Assembly: GCF_018340385.1 (NCBI RefSeq)
Contig: NC_056607.1
Location: 20,796,023 to 20,860,022 of the forward strand
DNA: 64,000 nucleotides
DNA from: Cyprinus carpio
Lineage: Eukaryota > Chordata > Actinopteri > Cypriniformes > Cyprinidae
Direction: 5' to 3'
Shown: positions 1 through 26,600 of the stretch, one piece after another
How positions within the stretch are numbered: position 1 is the first letter of the stretch
Layout of the letters: the number at the start of each line of letters is the position of its first letter
Translations under genes and position numbers: made by a program
The notes under the pieces: generated by a model
What the model saw: only the letters and a program-made list of their open reading frames with translations
Told to the model about the DNA's origin: nothing
Databases searched by the model: none

Positions 1-2363
1 ACTATACTACTTGGCAGAAGAAGTGTTTATTATGATTTATTATTTATAAACGTTGGGGGTATTGCGCTTATTTTTTACATCCAGCTGTCTAGAATAAGAC
101 GCCGCCTGACGTCAAAATACCGCAACCCGCTGCTATCTTCCACATCAGAGCCAAGCCGATAAACATCAGCCTTAAACCAGCCATGACAACATCTACACGG
201 GAAGCCCATGACACAAGCATCATTCAAAACAGCCGAGTGCAGAACGTGTCACCCAATTAAACAGCATGAGCCGCATTCACACGGACACCACAAACAAATT
301 TTTAATCGCTGGCTCCTTCTGGGGGTTGATCGATTCGGGTATAGATTGGCCCTGAGACCCTGACAGCAGCCACAGCGCTCAAATGGCTTTGGACAGCATG
401 AGACGAGGCTGATTATACGAGACCTACGAGCATGTTTTGTAAGGACATTCATCCCAAAAACAATCTCTGAAATGGTACTGAGAAAAGAGGGGTGAGTCAC
501 CCTGAGGTAAACTCCCCTTTATTATCACCCACATCTCGTTCACCCATTTCTCCTCACTAGAGCTCTGTCATGACAACAACCGGTCCTGCAAAAGCCCCGT
601 GGGGGATTGTGGGTAATGAGAGAGTGCACTCAGTGTGACATTGAACGCCTGTGTGCTGTGGCGCCGCGGGCACACCTCCAGTTTAAACAAAGACTAAGCA
701 GCCAGTCATTCATGACAGATCCTCAGAGCATGTAGCCTGTAGATCAGTCATGCCTGTGGCTTCTTTATAATGGGCTTGATTATTGGCATAATCCTGTCAA
801 AGCAATGTCAATGATAAAAGGAATAAAGTCTCATCCAAAATCACACCGGAACATTGTTAGACGCGACGAGTAGATCAGCAGTGAGAGCTGAAGTGTTCCT
901 CAAGCTCAAACATCCATGAAAGATCAAATAAGTCCTCTACTCCTTCACAGTGTATCAATAACGGACTGGAAATGATTCAGTAGTGAGGTTGAATGATCAC
1001 ATGGGAAACACTCAAAGCGAGTCCACAGGGCCATCTCTGGATGACCTTGGAGAGATGCTCTGCTGCTGATGCCTCCTTTGATTTTTTGATGCTTCTAGTT
1101 TGCAGTTTCTCATCCTGGAGTTTAATCTAAAAAGTGCAGTTTATCGTTTGGATTTGAAAACTGAGTCTTCCATTATCCATAAATTACTAAAACGGAAAGA
1201 GCTATTAATCAGTTGGTTTTGTGTTAAATTGTAGATAATAAATGTATTAAATTAACTAAATACTTACATATGTATACTTATGTTATGTAAATACTATATA
1301 TGTACACACTAGGGGTGTAACGGTACACAAACATGACTGTTCGTTACGTACCTCGGTTTTGACGTCATGGTTCGTTATGGTTTCGGTACAGCAGGAGGAA
1401 AAAAAAAAACTTAGGAGTTGTTGACCAGAGACTCCAATCTTCTGCTTATGCAGTTAACATCACAGCCAGACACTTACTGACCCTATGTCACATTCATTAA
1501 CGGGAAAATCACATTTCCGCAAAGTTTTGAACTTGAGGAAGGGGAAGCATGCATTACTGTCCATTTAAAACAAAATTACCCCATTTTAAGTGTTTTAGCT
1601 GGAAGACAGGAGGCTTGTAAATGCCTAACAAGGTCTATAAAAGGTGCACAACAACAAAGAACGAGCACAAATGGGATGCAAACTTCCCCTGAATGACAAT
1701 CCAAGGTCTCATCACAGCAAACAGTCATTTAAGAGCATCTTCCCACATAAAACAAGGAAGAAAAGACAGGACATCATTTTAAGCCAAGTACCCCATTCAT
1801 GACCCGAGTTCTTGATGCCATTACGAGAGTTTAGCAAGTTAAATAAGCCACAAACTGGATTACAAGTGAGGCAGCTTTAGGTGCATATGACAGAGAAATA
1901 TGAATTCATAAATATTTATGCATTTCAAGTGATTTTTCAAAAACTGGACAGAACCGATGAAGACATCAGCATATTAAATTAGAGGAGATAAAACAGGCTT
2001 CTCATATAATGCATTAGAAAAAATACAAAGATGTGTGTAGGTGGCACATGCGGACCATAAGGATGAGGAGATGCATTTTAAAGTGGTCTGGCATTTACGA
2101 GAAATGTTATTTGGAACAATAAATGGACACAAACAGATGTATTCAACAACTATAACTATGTTAAGATGGACAACGCCATGTATATTTTATGTATTTACTG
2201 ATTTATGATTGATTTATACACTACACAAAAATAAAAAAAACAATCAATTACATTAACTTTGCTATGCAATTAAATTAAGGCTTTCTGGGCAAAAAAATTC
2301 TTCATTTAACCAGTCTGCACCATCATTCAGTGTTTCTTATAAAAAAACCTGCTCTATTTTAAT
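1..2363. other. left flank: presumed wdr18 intron 4, no gene seen
   Basis: I see no coding exon here on either strand. At 1312-1405 the sequence AGGGGTGTAACGGTACACAA followed by TTCGTTACG resembles the end of a fish hAT-type element. I could not find its opposite end, so it is a truncated piece. The rest is unique-looking AT-rich DNA. Confidence 0.5.
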
Positions 2364-2797
2364 GGGCCGTTGATACAGAATGCGCTCTTCCAGTTCAATG
2401 TGCTACTTTCCATAGTTTTTCTATGTAAACACGCAAGACGGATGTGTGTGACTGTTGTGCTCGTGTCTCGCAAATTTTGCAGCATGTCTCACATGAGTGG
2501 CACGTTTTTAAGACACCGTGGCAAATTAAAACAATTTCAACTTTCACATGCAGCGGCGTTCATCAATGTCAGTCATCAATTCATTAATGTCCAAAAGAAT
2601 GGATCAATCAGAAGATCCGGAGGCGGGGCAAGAGTTACAAGCTTTTGTTTACAGTAGCAAGTTGGCATGGCAATGGTTTTATTTGATGGCAACATGGAGA
2701 AAAAAGCATTCTGCAGTGCATCTTTTTCAGAAATATATTTCTGAGTGCTGCGTCTCATATTTTCAGATGCAAAGATGCATTCTGTGTGAACGGCCCC
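2364..2797. mobile_element. non-autonomous DNA element with GGGCCGTT termini
   Basis: The left end GGGCCGTTGATACAGAATGC and the inverted right end GCATTCTGTGTGAACGGCCCC are mirror copies with few mismatches, and the interior encodes nothing recognisable. This is a terminal-inverted-repeat MITE of 434 bp. I recognise the GGGGCCGTTCACACAGAA end as common in cyprinid genomes. Confidence 0.65.
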
Positions 2798-3004
2798 TAA
2801 CAGGAACAGGAAATATGTCTACATTGTATTACTAAGTTGCTGTCACAAACTTTTTTGATATTTCTCTAATTGAAACTTAATAGCTTTATATGTATTTTGT
2901 AGTATGTAATTTTATTATATAAGTGTGTGTGTTTAATTACATTTTTCTATACATTTATTTTTCCTTTTGCTTATTTTTGCAAATATAGTTGTATATTGTC
3001 TTAA

Positions 3005-3352
3005 AAGTGCTGTATGTAAGTTTTTGACTCTACTAAAGTATAAAATTACCACAATATGTTTGCAGATATTTAAGAAATATGCTAAGTTAACATACTTTTT
3101 TATCTGAAAAACAGTGCTATAGTCAGTTATTCTCCTTTGAAAATGTGCATTCCGGGCCGGTCTTTGTTTTGGTTTGTGAAACCCGCCCACTGCCAGTTTA
3201 CCCAATTATATTTCAGCACCCCGGGTTGCCAGTTGGTGGAAAACAGCACATTTAATTTCATTCACCGGGTGTAAAAAACCCTCTCCAATATTCTGAATTT
3301 GGACTGCAATACCTAGTTCAACCACTTGGTGTCAATCCTACATACAGCACCT
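3005..3352. mobile_element. TTAA-flanked MITE (348 bp)
   Basis: The termini AAGTGCTGTATGTAAG and, inverted, AGGTGCTGTATGTAGG are flanked on both sides by TTAA (3001-3004 and 3353-3356). This is the signature of piggyBac-type insertion. No coding capacity is seen. Confidence 0.65.
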
Positions 3353-3490
3353 TTAAAGGTAAGGTAGGTGATTTCAGCAATATTAAGCTAGCTTTGACTG
3401 CATAAGATCCCACCCTCCCTACAAATCATTCCTGCAAGCCTTCCATTCTTGCTTGGTCCGCAAAAGCGTAATGCAAAGCGCTAAGCGCTA

Positions 3491-3829
3491 GGGGGCAGCT
3501 GTGGCCTAATGGTTAGAGAATTGGACTTGTAACCAGAAGGTCGCAGGTTCGAGTCTCGGTGCTGGCAGGAGTTGTAGGTGGGAGGGAGTGAATGAACAGC
3601 GCTCTCTTCCACCCTCAATACTCATGGCTGAAGTGCCCTTGAGCAAGGTATTGAACCCCCAGTTGCTCCCCGGGCGCTGGATATAGCTGCCCACTGCTCC
3701 GGGTGTGTGTTCACGGTGTGTTCACTTCTCACTGCTGTGTGTGTGCACTTGGATGGGTTAAATGCAGAGCACCAATTTCGAGTATGGGTTACCATACTTG
3801 ACAAATGTCACGACTTTCACTTTCACTTT
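3491..3829 (+). mobile_element. V-SINE (tRNA-derived SINE)
   Basis: A tRNA-like head has an A box (TGGCCTAATGG, 3502-3512) and a B box (GGTTCGAGTC, 3546-3555). The conserved V-SINE core follows (GCCCTTGAGCAAGGTATTGA and CCCCAGTTGCTCC), then a tail of CACTTT repeats ending near 3829. It lies in wdr18 intron 4 on the opposite strand to the gene. Confidence 0.85.
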
Positions 3830-4198
3830 AATGACGTATTATGTCTAATAATACTGCATACTATAAAATGAAGCTGTGACAAAATCTTTACAGATTGCGT
3901 TGCAGTAGCTCATTTAATTAACTTAATTAAACAAGCAGCAAAAACACATTTTCTATTAATCTTATTATTATAAAGATTTTAATTGAATTGAAAGCAAACA
4001 TGATCCATGTTAATTACCTCCTTGTTGTTTTGTTGTATAAAAATGTAATTCAAAAATGTAATGCATTTATCTTCCAATGAAAAATTCAATGTGAGGTTAT
4101 AGGATTGCTTTAATATAAATATACACTTCAGATATTGCGATATATGTTTTTATTTTTATTTTATTTACATCCATTAGGACAAGCCGAGCAAAACTCAC

Positions 4199-18803
<14,605 letters not shown>

Positions 18804-18900
18804 GTTGGATACACAAAGCGCGATTATTTTGGAAGGCGTCGTGGGCGGGTCTGTGCAACGTCATTTCCGACAAAGCAAGGAATTCTGGGTATTGGTGTTT
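18804..18900 (-). promoter_or_regulatory. wdr18 promoter / 5' region
   Basis: The DNA just upstream of the wdr18 ATG is richer in G, C and CpG than its surroundings and has no TATA box, as expected for a housekeeping gene. A GC box (GGGCGGG) lies at 18843-18849, and a motif resembling the TACCCAGAATTCC promoter element lies near 18880-18895 on the minus strand. The transcription start is not resolved. Confidence 0.5.
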
Positions 18901-19106
18901 TACGCTGTCACGTGTGTTTGTTTCGTGTTTCGTGTATGTGTGTGTGTTATGGTGCATTTAAAATATCGTCTCAATTTTTTTTATCCCCTATGTTAAATGT
19001 TCCCCTAATTTTAAAGTAAATGTTACAATGTACATAATAGAAGCAGACTGAAAAACGTAGTCATAATTTTATAATTTACATCGGAGAGGGTCGCGCCCTC
19101 ATGGTG

Positions 19107-19130
19107 GCCGACATGTTGGGATCACGTGAC
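19107..19130. promoter_or_regulatory. palindromic E-box and duplicated start-codon context
   Basis: TCACGTGAC at 19122-19130 is a strong CACGTG E-box (USF/MITF/MYC class), about 320 bp upstream of the wdr18 ATG. Directly next to it, 19107-19119 repeats the 13 bases around the wdr18 start codon (18796-18808). The surrounding 50 bases are CpG-rich, so this may be a distal part of the promoter. Confidence 0.35.
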
Positions 19131-19299
19131 CAAATAGCTAGGCTATTATTCGCTTTAATTCAGTATCATAATAAATTAATAAATATAGCATATTCCTAAA
19201 AACATACATCTTTTAGTATAAGTTGTTTATTTTTTACATTTTTATCACAGTTGCGTAATAAGTTACCATAGTTTTATGGTTGAAGGTAGACTGTTGTTG

Positions 19300-19302
<3 letters not shown>

Positions 19303-19361
<59 letters not shown>
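19303..19361. repeat. (GT)n microsatellite
   Basis: About 29 perfect GT units lie between the wdr18 promoter and the 3' end of the tetherin-like gene. Confidence 0.97.
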
Positions 19362-19364
<3 letters not shown>

Positions 19365-19509
19365 ACTCTTCACCCATCACTAGTCAATATGTACTGGGAG
19401 CTCTTTCAACAGATTATTGTTAAAAATGCTGACATAGTAATGATGGAAAGGTTACACACATTAAAGACTGTCTTTTATCAAGTCATAATTAGAGAGTCAA
19501 CATTGTAAC

Positions 19510-19515
19510 TTTATT
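19510..19515 (-). terminator. polyadenylation signal of the tetherin-like gene
   Basis: AATAAA on the minus strand lies about 470 bases after the stop codon. It is the best-placed signal to end the transcript whose final exon begins at 19983. Confidence 0.45.
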
Positions 19516-19981
19516 CAAAAATAGCTTTCAAAAGGTTTTCATGAATTTCTTAAAAAAAAAAAAAACAGTCATAAAACAGTGCGATTAAATTTCTGAATAG
19601 CTCTTAACATTAATATCTCATTGGCATATTAGCCTGGTTACTCCAAACAAAAATAAATACAATTCCGAAACATCTAGACCCTAAAATCTATGGATTTTTT
19701 CCAAATGAAAAAAGTCTAAAGAAAAAAAAGTTACCAGCAATGAAGTACAGCATACATTTGTTGAAGGTGAATAAATTCTCCATGCTCTCAGCCGTGCCAC
19801 CAGAAATGTTTGCAACACAAATACCTTCATTAACTACACATGATCATAAATTTTTCAACAGCACTTCCAAATGACGATTTACATGTGCTTCAAGTCCACA
19901 AGTGCACCAGAGCAGTGTCCTCAGAACAGTGTTGCACCGAAACACGTATCCAAATACTCCATCATCCAGCCTTCGTCTCGT

Positions 19982-22900
19982 CTCTGAGAATAAACCAGAA
20001 GGTCATTAGAACACAGGATACTGATTTATTATCAACACAGACACAACAGAGACTGTAATCACACTCAGAATATGATCCAACTAATAAAAAAACACTTACA
20101 TGATACTAAAAGCAGACTAAGGCAAACGATCACAGCCAGTGTGACACTACTTGTGGTGATTCCTTGGCCTCCGCTGTCTGTGAGATCAAGATGATATTCA
20201 AGTTCATGTTCACTGTGGTCCACGGTTTTGCACTTTGTGCTATGGTGAAATGAAAGATAATTAATCACATATTTCAGCAGCAAAATGCGATCGTTTAAAC
20301 TCATCAGTACGATTTTGAGGGATATTTTCACGTTGCATGTTTTATAATCGAATTCGAATAAATCAAGAACTTTTTCAAGTGCGATGAAATAGTTGGAAGT
20401 GGTGGAAGAGATGGTGTATGACTTACAGCTGCTTCTGTAAATAACGCTTGGTGGTCTCGCAGGCCTGTTTCTGCTTCTCTGCAGCAGTTTGGAGCTGTTT
20501 AGAAGCGAGGTGTAAAGCCTCACACGATTCCAACTCCTGGGCCTTCAGAGTTAAATTGTGCTCCAGGGCTTCAATCTGGTCTGAAATGATAATGAAAAAC
20601 TCTCTTCAGACAATAAAACTTGTAAAGTTTTTCTATGTAATGCAATTAGTATGAAGCCTCTCGCAATGTCTTCAAACTCTCTTAACAATATGCCAAACAT
20701 TCTTTGAGGAAAAAAGTCCATTGGGTTATAAGGCAGTGTCTAGGCACTGCGTAACTTATCAGTTCATTACTTAGAGGACCTCGGTGATGTCAGAGCACTA
20801 TTTTGGGTCCTAGCTGGTAGCTTGTGTTGTTCGCTTACTGCTTTGTCTCAAGTTCAACACTGGTGTTAAAATATGGTCTTTGTGTGAAACATTTTTGTGG
20901 ACATCACACCTATCCTGTTTTATGAAAAGTTTTTCCAAAGTCAGCTAACCGCTTTATCGGGCGGGTAAAAGGGGCGAGCGAGGTGATATTAATCAGTGTT
21001 TGCTACAGTCTCTCTCGCTCTTGTATTGCATGTTATTTTTTGTAGTACCCTGCAGCTGTTTCGTGAGCCAGGAAATCCTTTGCAAATTAAACAATATTCT
21101 GAGTTTGAAATGTTCAGTATAAATTTGGATAAACAGTACTGTTCCCTGCTGGAAATAAACAGTAACTTTAAGTGGCTTTGTGGTCTTAAAAGGTTGGTTT
21201 GAGGTGGTCTTATTTAGGTCAAGATGCTCTCCCACCTGGCAAAGCTGACTTTAACTGTTCTAGATGGTCTCCAGTCTGGATTTAAAATAGTTTCCCAGCC
21301 TAGTTAAGCTGGTCTAAAAAAAGCCTTTAAATTATGATATTCTGACAGTTAGAGAATACAACATTTGGGGTCAGTATTTTTTTAAAGGAATAATTATTTT
21401 ATTCAGTATTCAAAGACACATTAATTGTATCAGGTAACACTAAAGGCTTTCACATTTCAAATAAATACTGTTCTTCTTTTTAACTTTTTTTAAATTCATC
21501 AAAGAAATTGAAACAAAAATATATATTCACAGTGTATCCACAAAAAATATGAAGCAGCACACAGTTCTCGACATTGATAATAATCAGACGTTTCGTGAAT
21601 AATGTGACACTGAAGACTGGAGTAACGGCTGCTAAAAATCAGCTTTGAATCACATGGAATAAGTTTAAAATGTGTTCATTTAAGTTGTTTTAAATTCTAA
21701 TGTTTCACAATATTTGGGTTAGGGTTAGGGTTAGGGTTAGGGTTAGGGTTATTGCTGTTTTTTAAATCAAATAAATGCAGTCTTGGTGAGCAGAAGATGC
21801 TTCTTTAAAAAACATAAAAAATCTCAAACTTTTAAACAGCAGCATAATTTTTACTTGCATTGAACTCAACAACTTTTTCTGCGAATTTAATACATAAATG
21901 CACAGGGCAAAGAAATCTGAGCAAAAATAAAAGAAACACCACTCGTTACTGCGCTTCATGTTATTACACCACCCACTGAAGAGAATTCCATGTCACAAAC
22001 AAGCCTTTCCTATTTGTTGTCTCTTCTGAGTTTCTATGGTTACATGGGAAAATGTATCTAAGAATATCGTCAGAGAGAGAGAGAGAGAGGGAGAGAGGGC
22101 TCCTTTCATGCCTGCTCTGATGAGGGGAAAAACTCTGACGTGAATTTTCCTACCTTTCTGCAGGCTGATTTCAGCAGTGAGGTTCTCCTCGATGAGTTTG
22201 TATTTTTCAATTTTGCTGTCCAAAACTGTGATGTTTTCCTTCAGAATAGCCTACAGAGAAACAGAAGCTAAATTAAGCACAAGTTCATAACCGGGGTGAG
22301 GTTCGGCTGTGGATGTTCGCACTAAGACATTAAGGTGTGGCTGTCAGATCTCACGGGTGTGTGAGTGGACGCCACCACCTCCAAAGGTCAAAAACAAGGC
22401 CACAAAAATCAAGCAAAAACCTCTCTGAATACAATTTAACACCCACGTTTTGGCAGAAACACAACAACCCTAGGAACAATGTGAAGATTATCAGGAAAGT
22501 GTTTTTTTTTTGTTGTTCTCCAGGAAGAGCTGGGATTGATATCCTGCCCCCTCAGGATACGTGTTTAACGTTTTGATCATTTGATTTGGCATATATTTGC
22601 ATAACTCTACAGATTTGACTTAACCTGAGCTGTTCTCTACTTCCCGTTGGGGCTCATTTTGTAAAACAAAACAGTTTCATATCTGAGTTTCAACTAAAAT
22701 AAAACTTAAACTTTTTTTTTTTTTTTAAATCTACATGTCACTACTGAGGTTAAGGCTAGAAGTAACCCAAACAAGAAGATAAACTCACGTTTTCTTGCAT
22801 GCTGTCATTCAAAGAGATGGTCAGAGACTGTATTTGCTCCTTGTACTGGTCGATTTGCTTCTGCAAAGTAGTCTGGTTCCTCCATCCCTGTCTCACCAGT

Positions 22901-23112
22901 TCCTCAAGAGCTTTTCGGTCTTTGGTCCACACGATTTTTGCCCCTTCATGTCTCTCCCTGAGGTCTTGCATCTCCGTCCGACACTGACTGGCTCCTTTCA
23001 TCTCAGGCGAGGTGGCCCATACCACAATAATGATAAGAGAGATGATGGACCACAGGGCCAGGCAGGCGATCACAATGTTTCGTGTAGTCTGAGAAGACTT
23101 GGAGCTGGTCAT
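19982..23112 (-). CDS. tetherin/BST2-like type II membrane protein with predicted GPI anchor
   Basis: Five coding exons join cleanly: 22789-23112, 22154-22250, 20427-20580, 20100-20239, and the last two bases of the stop codon at 19982-19983. The product has 238 residues: a cytoplasmic tail (1-11), a signal-anchor helix (about 13-33, rich in I, V and L), then an ectodomain with long heptad-like stretches. The ectodomain has five N-glycosylation sequons (N79, N102, N114, N131, N149) and cysteines at 44, 160, 181 and 195. The C-terminus has DSGGQG (213-218), a short polar spacer and a hydrophobic run ending in VS at 237-238. The last base of exon 4 (T, 20100) joins AG of exon 5 to form TAG, so no tail follows the hydrophobic run, as a GPI signal requires. 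This order (TM, coiled coil, GPI) is that of BST2/tetherin, which ties budding enveloped virions to the cell. Overall sequence identity to mammalian BST2 is not evident, which is usual for this family. A PLVAP-like sister protein is the main alternative. The gene model is firm; the function is inferred. Confidence 0.72.
21360..21830. repeat. dispersed fish repeat with the AAATAAATGCAG motif
   Basis: The segment carries the phrase AAATCAAATAAATGCAGTCT followed by a 'ttggtgagca' stretch. The same phrase, with varying flanks, recurs near 8575-8640, 33220-33480 (reverse) and 41170-41225. I recognise it as an abundant cyprinid interspersed repeat but cannot assign a class. The telomeric hexamers lie inside this copy. 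Confidence 0.5.
21716..21751 (+). repeat. interstitial telomeric repeat (GGGTTA)6
   Basis: Six perfect copies of the vertebrate telomere hexamer lie inside intron 2 of the tetherin-like gene. The DNA on both sides is ordinary AT-rich repeat sequence, so this is not a chromosome end. Confidence 0.95.
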
Positions 23113-23396
23113 CTTGAGGCACGCAGGCTGGAGGTGTCCGAGAAGAACAAGCTGGTGTGTGCAAGTCTGGCGAGAGACTGTCTTCTAAGTGATATGAAAC
23201 TTTTAAAGCCTGGGTTTCTAAGCTCAGCTCAGGAAAGGGGAGTGGCTCTGCTCCTGTGATGGGACCTGCCGTCCAGTTCCTCAGCCCTGTTAAAACACGG
23301 ATTGCTGCAACGTGACATCAGCTATAGAGGCTATCCTCACCGTTAGTGGGAAAAACCAAAAAGTCGCCTCCCTCCTTTTTTTCCTGAAAGACCGTA

Positions 23397-23406
23397 TTTC
23401 AGTTTC
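23397..23406 (-). promoter_or_regulatory. IRF/ISRE core upstream of the tetherin-like gene
   Basis: Read on the gene's strand this is GAAACTGAAA, an exact GAAANNGAAA interferon regulatory factor core. It lies about 285 bp upstream of the ATG. A STAT-like TTCCTGAAA sits just beside it (about 23381-23389). Both fit interferon induction, as known for BST2. A ten-base match can arise by chance. Confidence 0.45.
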
Positions 23407-23419
23407 CATTCCTCGGTTC

Positions 23420-26125
23420 TGGGGAGTGTCCTGGCAGGGGTCCCCGATCTTAGGAGAGTGTTTTATCTTGGACTTATTTTGAGCGTTTTCAACAGGAGCA
23501 ACTCAGTGTTTCCTAAACTTTTGCCAAGAGTGTCCATGCCCCTTTGAGTCACACAAACTCACACATACAGCAGCTTTTAGGAGGACTGACTGTATGACAT
23601 CTTCTGTTTATCTCTATATAGATGATATCTGTCACTCTTTATATCGATATACTGTCTGATATTAAATATTAAAACTTCATAGACCTCACCCTCAGGCGTC
23701 CTCTGCTGGTTTAAGAGCAGCGCTTCAGACCTGGTTCGAGTTAGAACAGACCTTCGAAATTCTGTTGCTCAGTGTTTCCAGCGAGTGATGAGTCATCAGT
23801 TGTGGGGTGCTTACATAAATAGGGTTGTGGCTGTTTCCATGGGCTGTGGCCCCCTTGTATTGAATTCCTGCGATTGAATTATGAACTCTTGCAAGATTCT
23901 ATCGCATTGTGAAATAGATTTTGTCAGATTTGGGAAGATTAATCTAGCAGTTTTGCACAGTTCTGGGGTGGAAGATTATTCATTGTTGCATGCATCCATC
24001 CATCCATCCATCCATCCATCCATTTTCCGAACTACTTCGTTTAATTAAATAAAATGTACAATAAACCAAAGGTAAAGTTTTAACCTTGTAAAGTCTACTG
24101 CATCATATTTGACATTTGCTGCAAGTAAAATTCTTTATAATTGTAAAAATGTCCACCTTCAGGTCATACATGTGTATTTTTGTTGTGAAATCTTTACTAA
24201 GTAAACATTTATATTGCTAGTTACAAGATTAACACTTACTGGACTAAAAAAACGTAGGCTTACTTGATTTTCAGACATATTATCAAAATGTGAGCTTCAA
24301 ATATGATACAACAGGTCTTTGAGTAACGTTTATTTTATTCACCTTTCAATCAATATTGTACTGCATTGCACTATTTTGCTTCCACACAAAAAAAACGTAT
24401 TTAAATAGCATCTAACTAAAATGTATTATAGGTAGATATAGAGCAACAATTAACATTTATGACACTTACAAATTATGTATTCACTGATTTATATTGCAAG
24501 TTAACAAAAACCTTACTTTTTGGCCATCAGCAACTACACAAAATTGAATTATTTTCTCTCAGTTTGGGTCTGAAATTTTGAATAAAACCTTTTTTTTCAT
24601 CCTTAAGTATGAGATCCATATTCTCCTATAGAAAACAATAAAGAAATAAATAAAAAAAATCCAAACTTTTCTTTTGTCCTTTGTTTTTTGTTTTTCCATT
24701 TAGAAAAAAAATAGTATAGACTAGTAATTTATATATCAGTACAGGGTTCATAAATGCAATGCTGGCAACACCCAGCCAGCTTTCCACATTAATCTTGTTC
24801 TTTGTTTGCATTTAAAATTTGCATGTGTACATTGACAACGTCAAGAGCTACCCTCCGCTGTAACCCCATCCAGCAAGAGCAAAGGGCTCTGACAGGCATT
24901 TTGCACCAGTACTCAAAAATGCTCACTCACTAACCTAATGAATTTGAAGTCCCTAGTTCCTTAGATTCCATTTGTGTCTATTCTGGGCAGAAAGCATCAG
25001 GTTTAGATTCCAGATTGAAAAACTCACAGTGAGTTTGTAGATGTTCTTATTTAATGTTCTGTTAATTATTAATAATGGAGAAGATGATAAATACAACAAC
25101 TGGTGCATTCACAAGACATACAGAGAATGCATATAAAGGGGAAATGAGTATATGAGTGTATTTGCATCTCTCTCTTTTTGTACTAAAACATAACTTTATT
25201 ATAGTCAGTCATAAAATATTAATAACTGGTACCATAAAAACATGGCAGAATGTATAGTGATATATGCGTAGCACTGATATATAATAGAAATGTCAAGAAT
25301 TGACAGAAGTGCTTTGTAGTGTGACATATAACCTATACATTATTATCCATCAACTAACATTTCTAATTCTCGTGTACTTTTAATGAGATCATATTTATTT
25401 TGAGACTACATGGAACATCTGTACTTTTAAAAATGAATGTCACACCACACGACTATTGAATAAAGCCGGATCTAGCATGTCGTTGATGTGACATGATCTG
25501 GGTTTAATTACGTTTTATGTAAACGACGACTGATGAAGATGGGTGATAAATGGACAGTAACAAGGTCGCACTTGTTTACAGTTGAGAGCGACACACATGC
25601 CCTTTTTGTGGTCAGACTCTTGAAAAATCCAAACAAACCCTCAGTGAATAATTACAATTTATTGCAAAATGTAGTTAGCAGTTATATTGCATTCTCTAGT
25701 TGGACCTTTACTTCTCCATCAACCCCAGAAATGAAGCAATCGCTTTCTGGGTTATTAGATTTAGCACATGAATAGAGAGCGCTTGTGCAGAAGCTGCAAG
25801 CCTGCCAATGTAATATCGACACAGAAGAGCAACCTGCTCACGTGTGAAAAGTAAGAAAAGATTCTGGTATAAAAAAATATGCCACTTTTCCTTTAGAAAA
25901 GCAAAATGTATGTATAATTGTATTTATTTTAAGGACTAATTCTAAATATTAACAAGCATGCATATTATTAGCATACTGGCTGTTTATATAAAGCACATAT
26001 TAAAGGCTCGTTCTGCATGACCATAATTAGATTCTCCATACCTAAACTTAACAACTACAGAACATTTCTAATTATTAATAGGCAGCAAATTAAGAGTTTA
26101 TTGAGGCAAAAGTACTAGTTAATAG
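23420..26125. other. intergenic, no gene seen
   Basis: This is AT-rich DNA upstream of the tetherin-like gene. A short (ATCC)n run at 23993-24023 is followed by CATTTTCCGAACTACTTCG, the look of a truncated LINE 3' tail. The short open frames here show no domain. Confidence 0.5.
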
Positions 26126-26600
26126 TAGGGCTGGGTATTGACACAAATTTCACAATTCAATATGATTTCTATTCACAAGCCTGACATTCAATTCTGATTT
26201 CCATTCGATTCAATATCAATTGTTTTGCATATATATTAGGTACAATACATGACAAATTTTCTAAAGCAAAAAACATAAAAAAATCTCTAATCAACTAATG
26301 CTGTAAAATATGCACGAGACTCAGCTGGTACTACATTGTAATGTTCAGGGTTAAAATGAACTGATTTGCATACAAACACTTAAATTAAATTACATTTTAA
26401 AATTAAAAACTTCCATTTTAGTTATAATAGTAACTTTACAATTATAAAAGTATATTTCCACTCCAATTCGTTTTTTTGAAATATAAACATTTAAATGGTG
26501 GCTGTCATAAAAACCTGACAGATTTATTCAAACATAAAAACTCATAATCGCCTATTTTTATTTTTATTCAGTGGTAGAAATGGCTTCCATTGTATGGTGT
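26126..26600 (+). mobile_element. left half of a hAT-like repeat (TAGGGCTGGGTATTG end)
   Basis: It begins TAGGGCTGGGTATTGACACA. Its inner part (CCACTCCAATTCG, then GATTTATTCAAACATA) matches the stretch at about 44880-45010. The expected second half is absent here but is present at 31975-32476. Confidence 0.55.

Noticed and set aside
3491..3560. possible tRNA gene
   Set aside because: A and B boxes are present, but the body continues into the V-SINE core and no proper cloverleaf or acceptor stem closes, so it is a SINE head.
1..4198. search for the missing downstream exons of wdr18
   Set aside because: I looked for the next WD blade (LWE... then FCGG) on the minus strand and could not find a supported exon. 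It probably lies left of the window.
21716..21751. chromosome end or telomere
   Set aside because: Only six hexamers are present, with gene exons on both sides, so it is interstitial.
22795..23259. 154-codon open frame on the plus strand
   Set aside because: It is antisense to exon 1 of the tetherin-like gene, whose splice sites, membrane helix and glycosylation sites all agree on the minus strand. No domain is seen on the plus strand.
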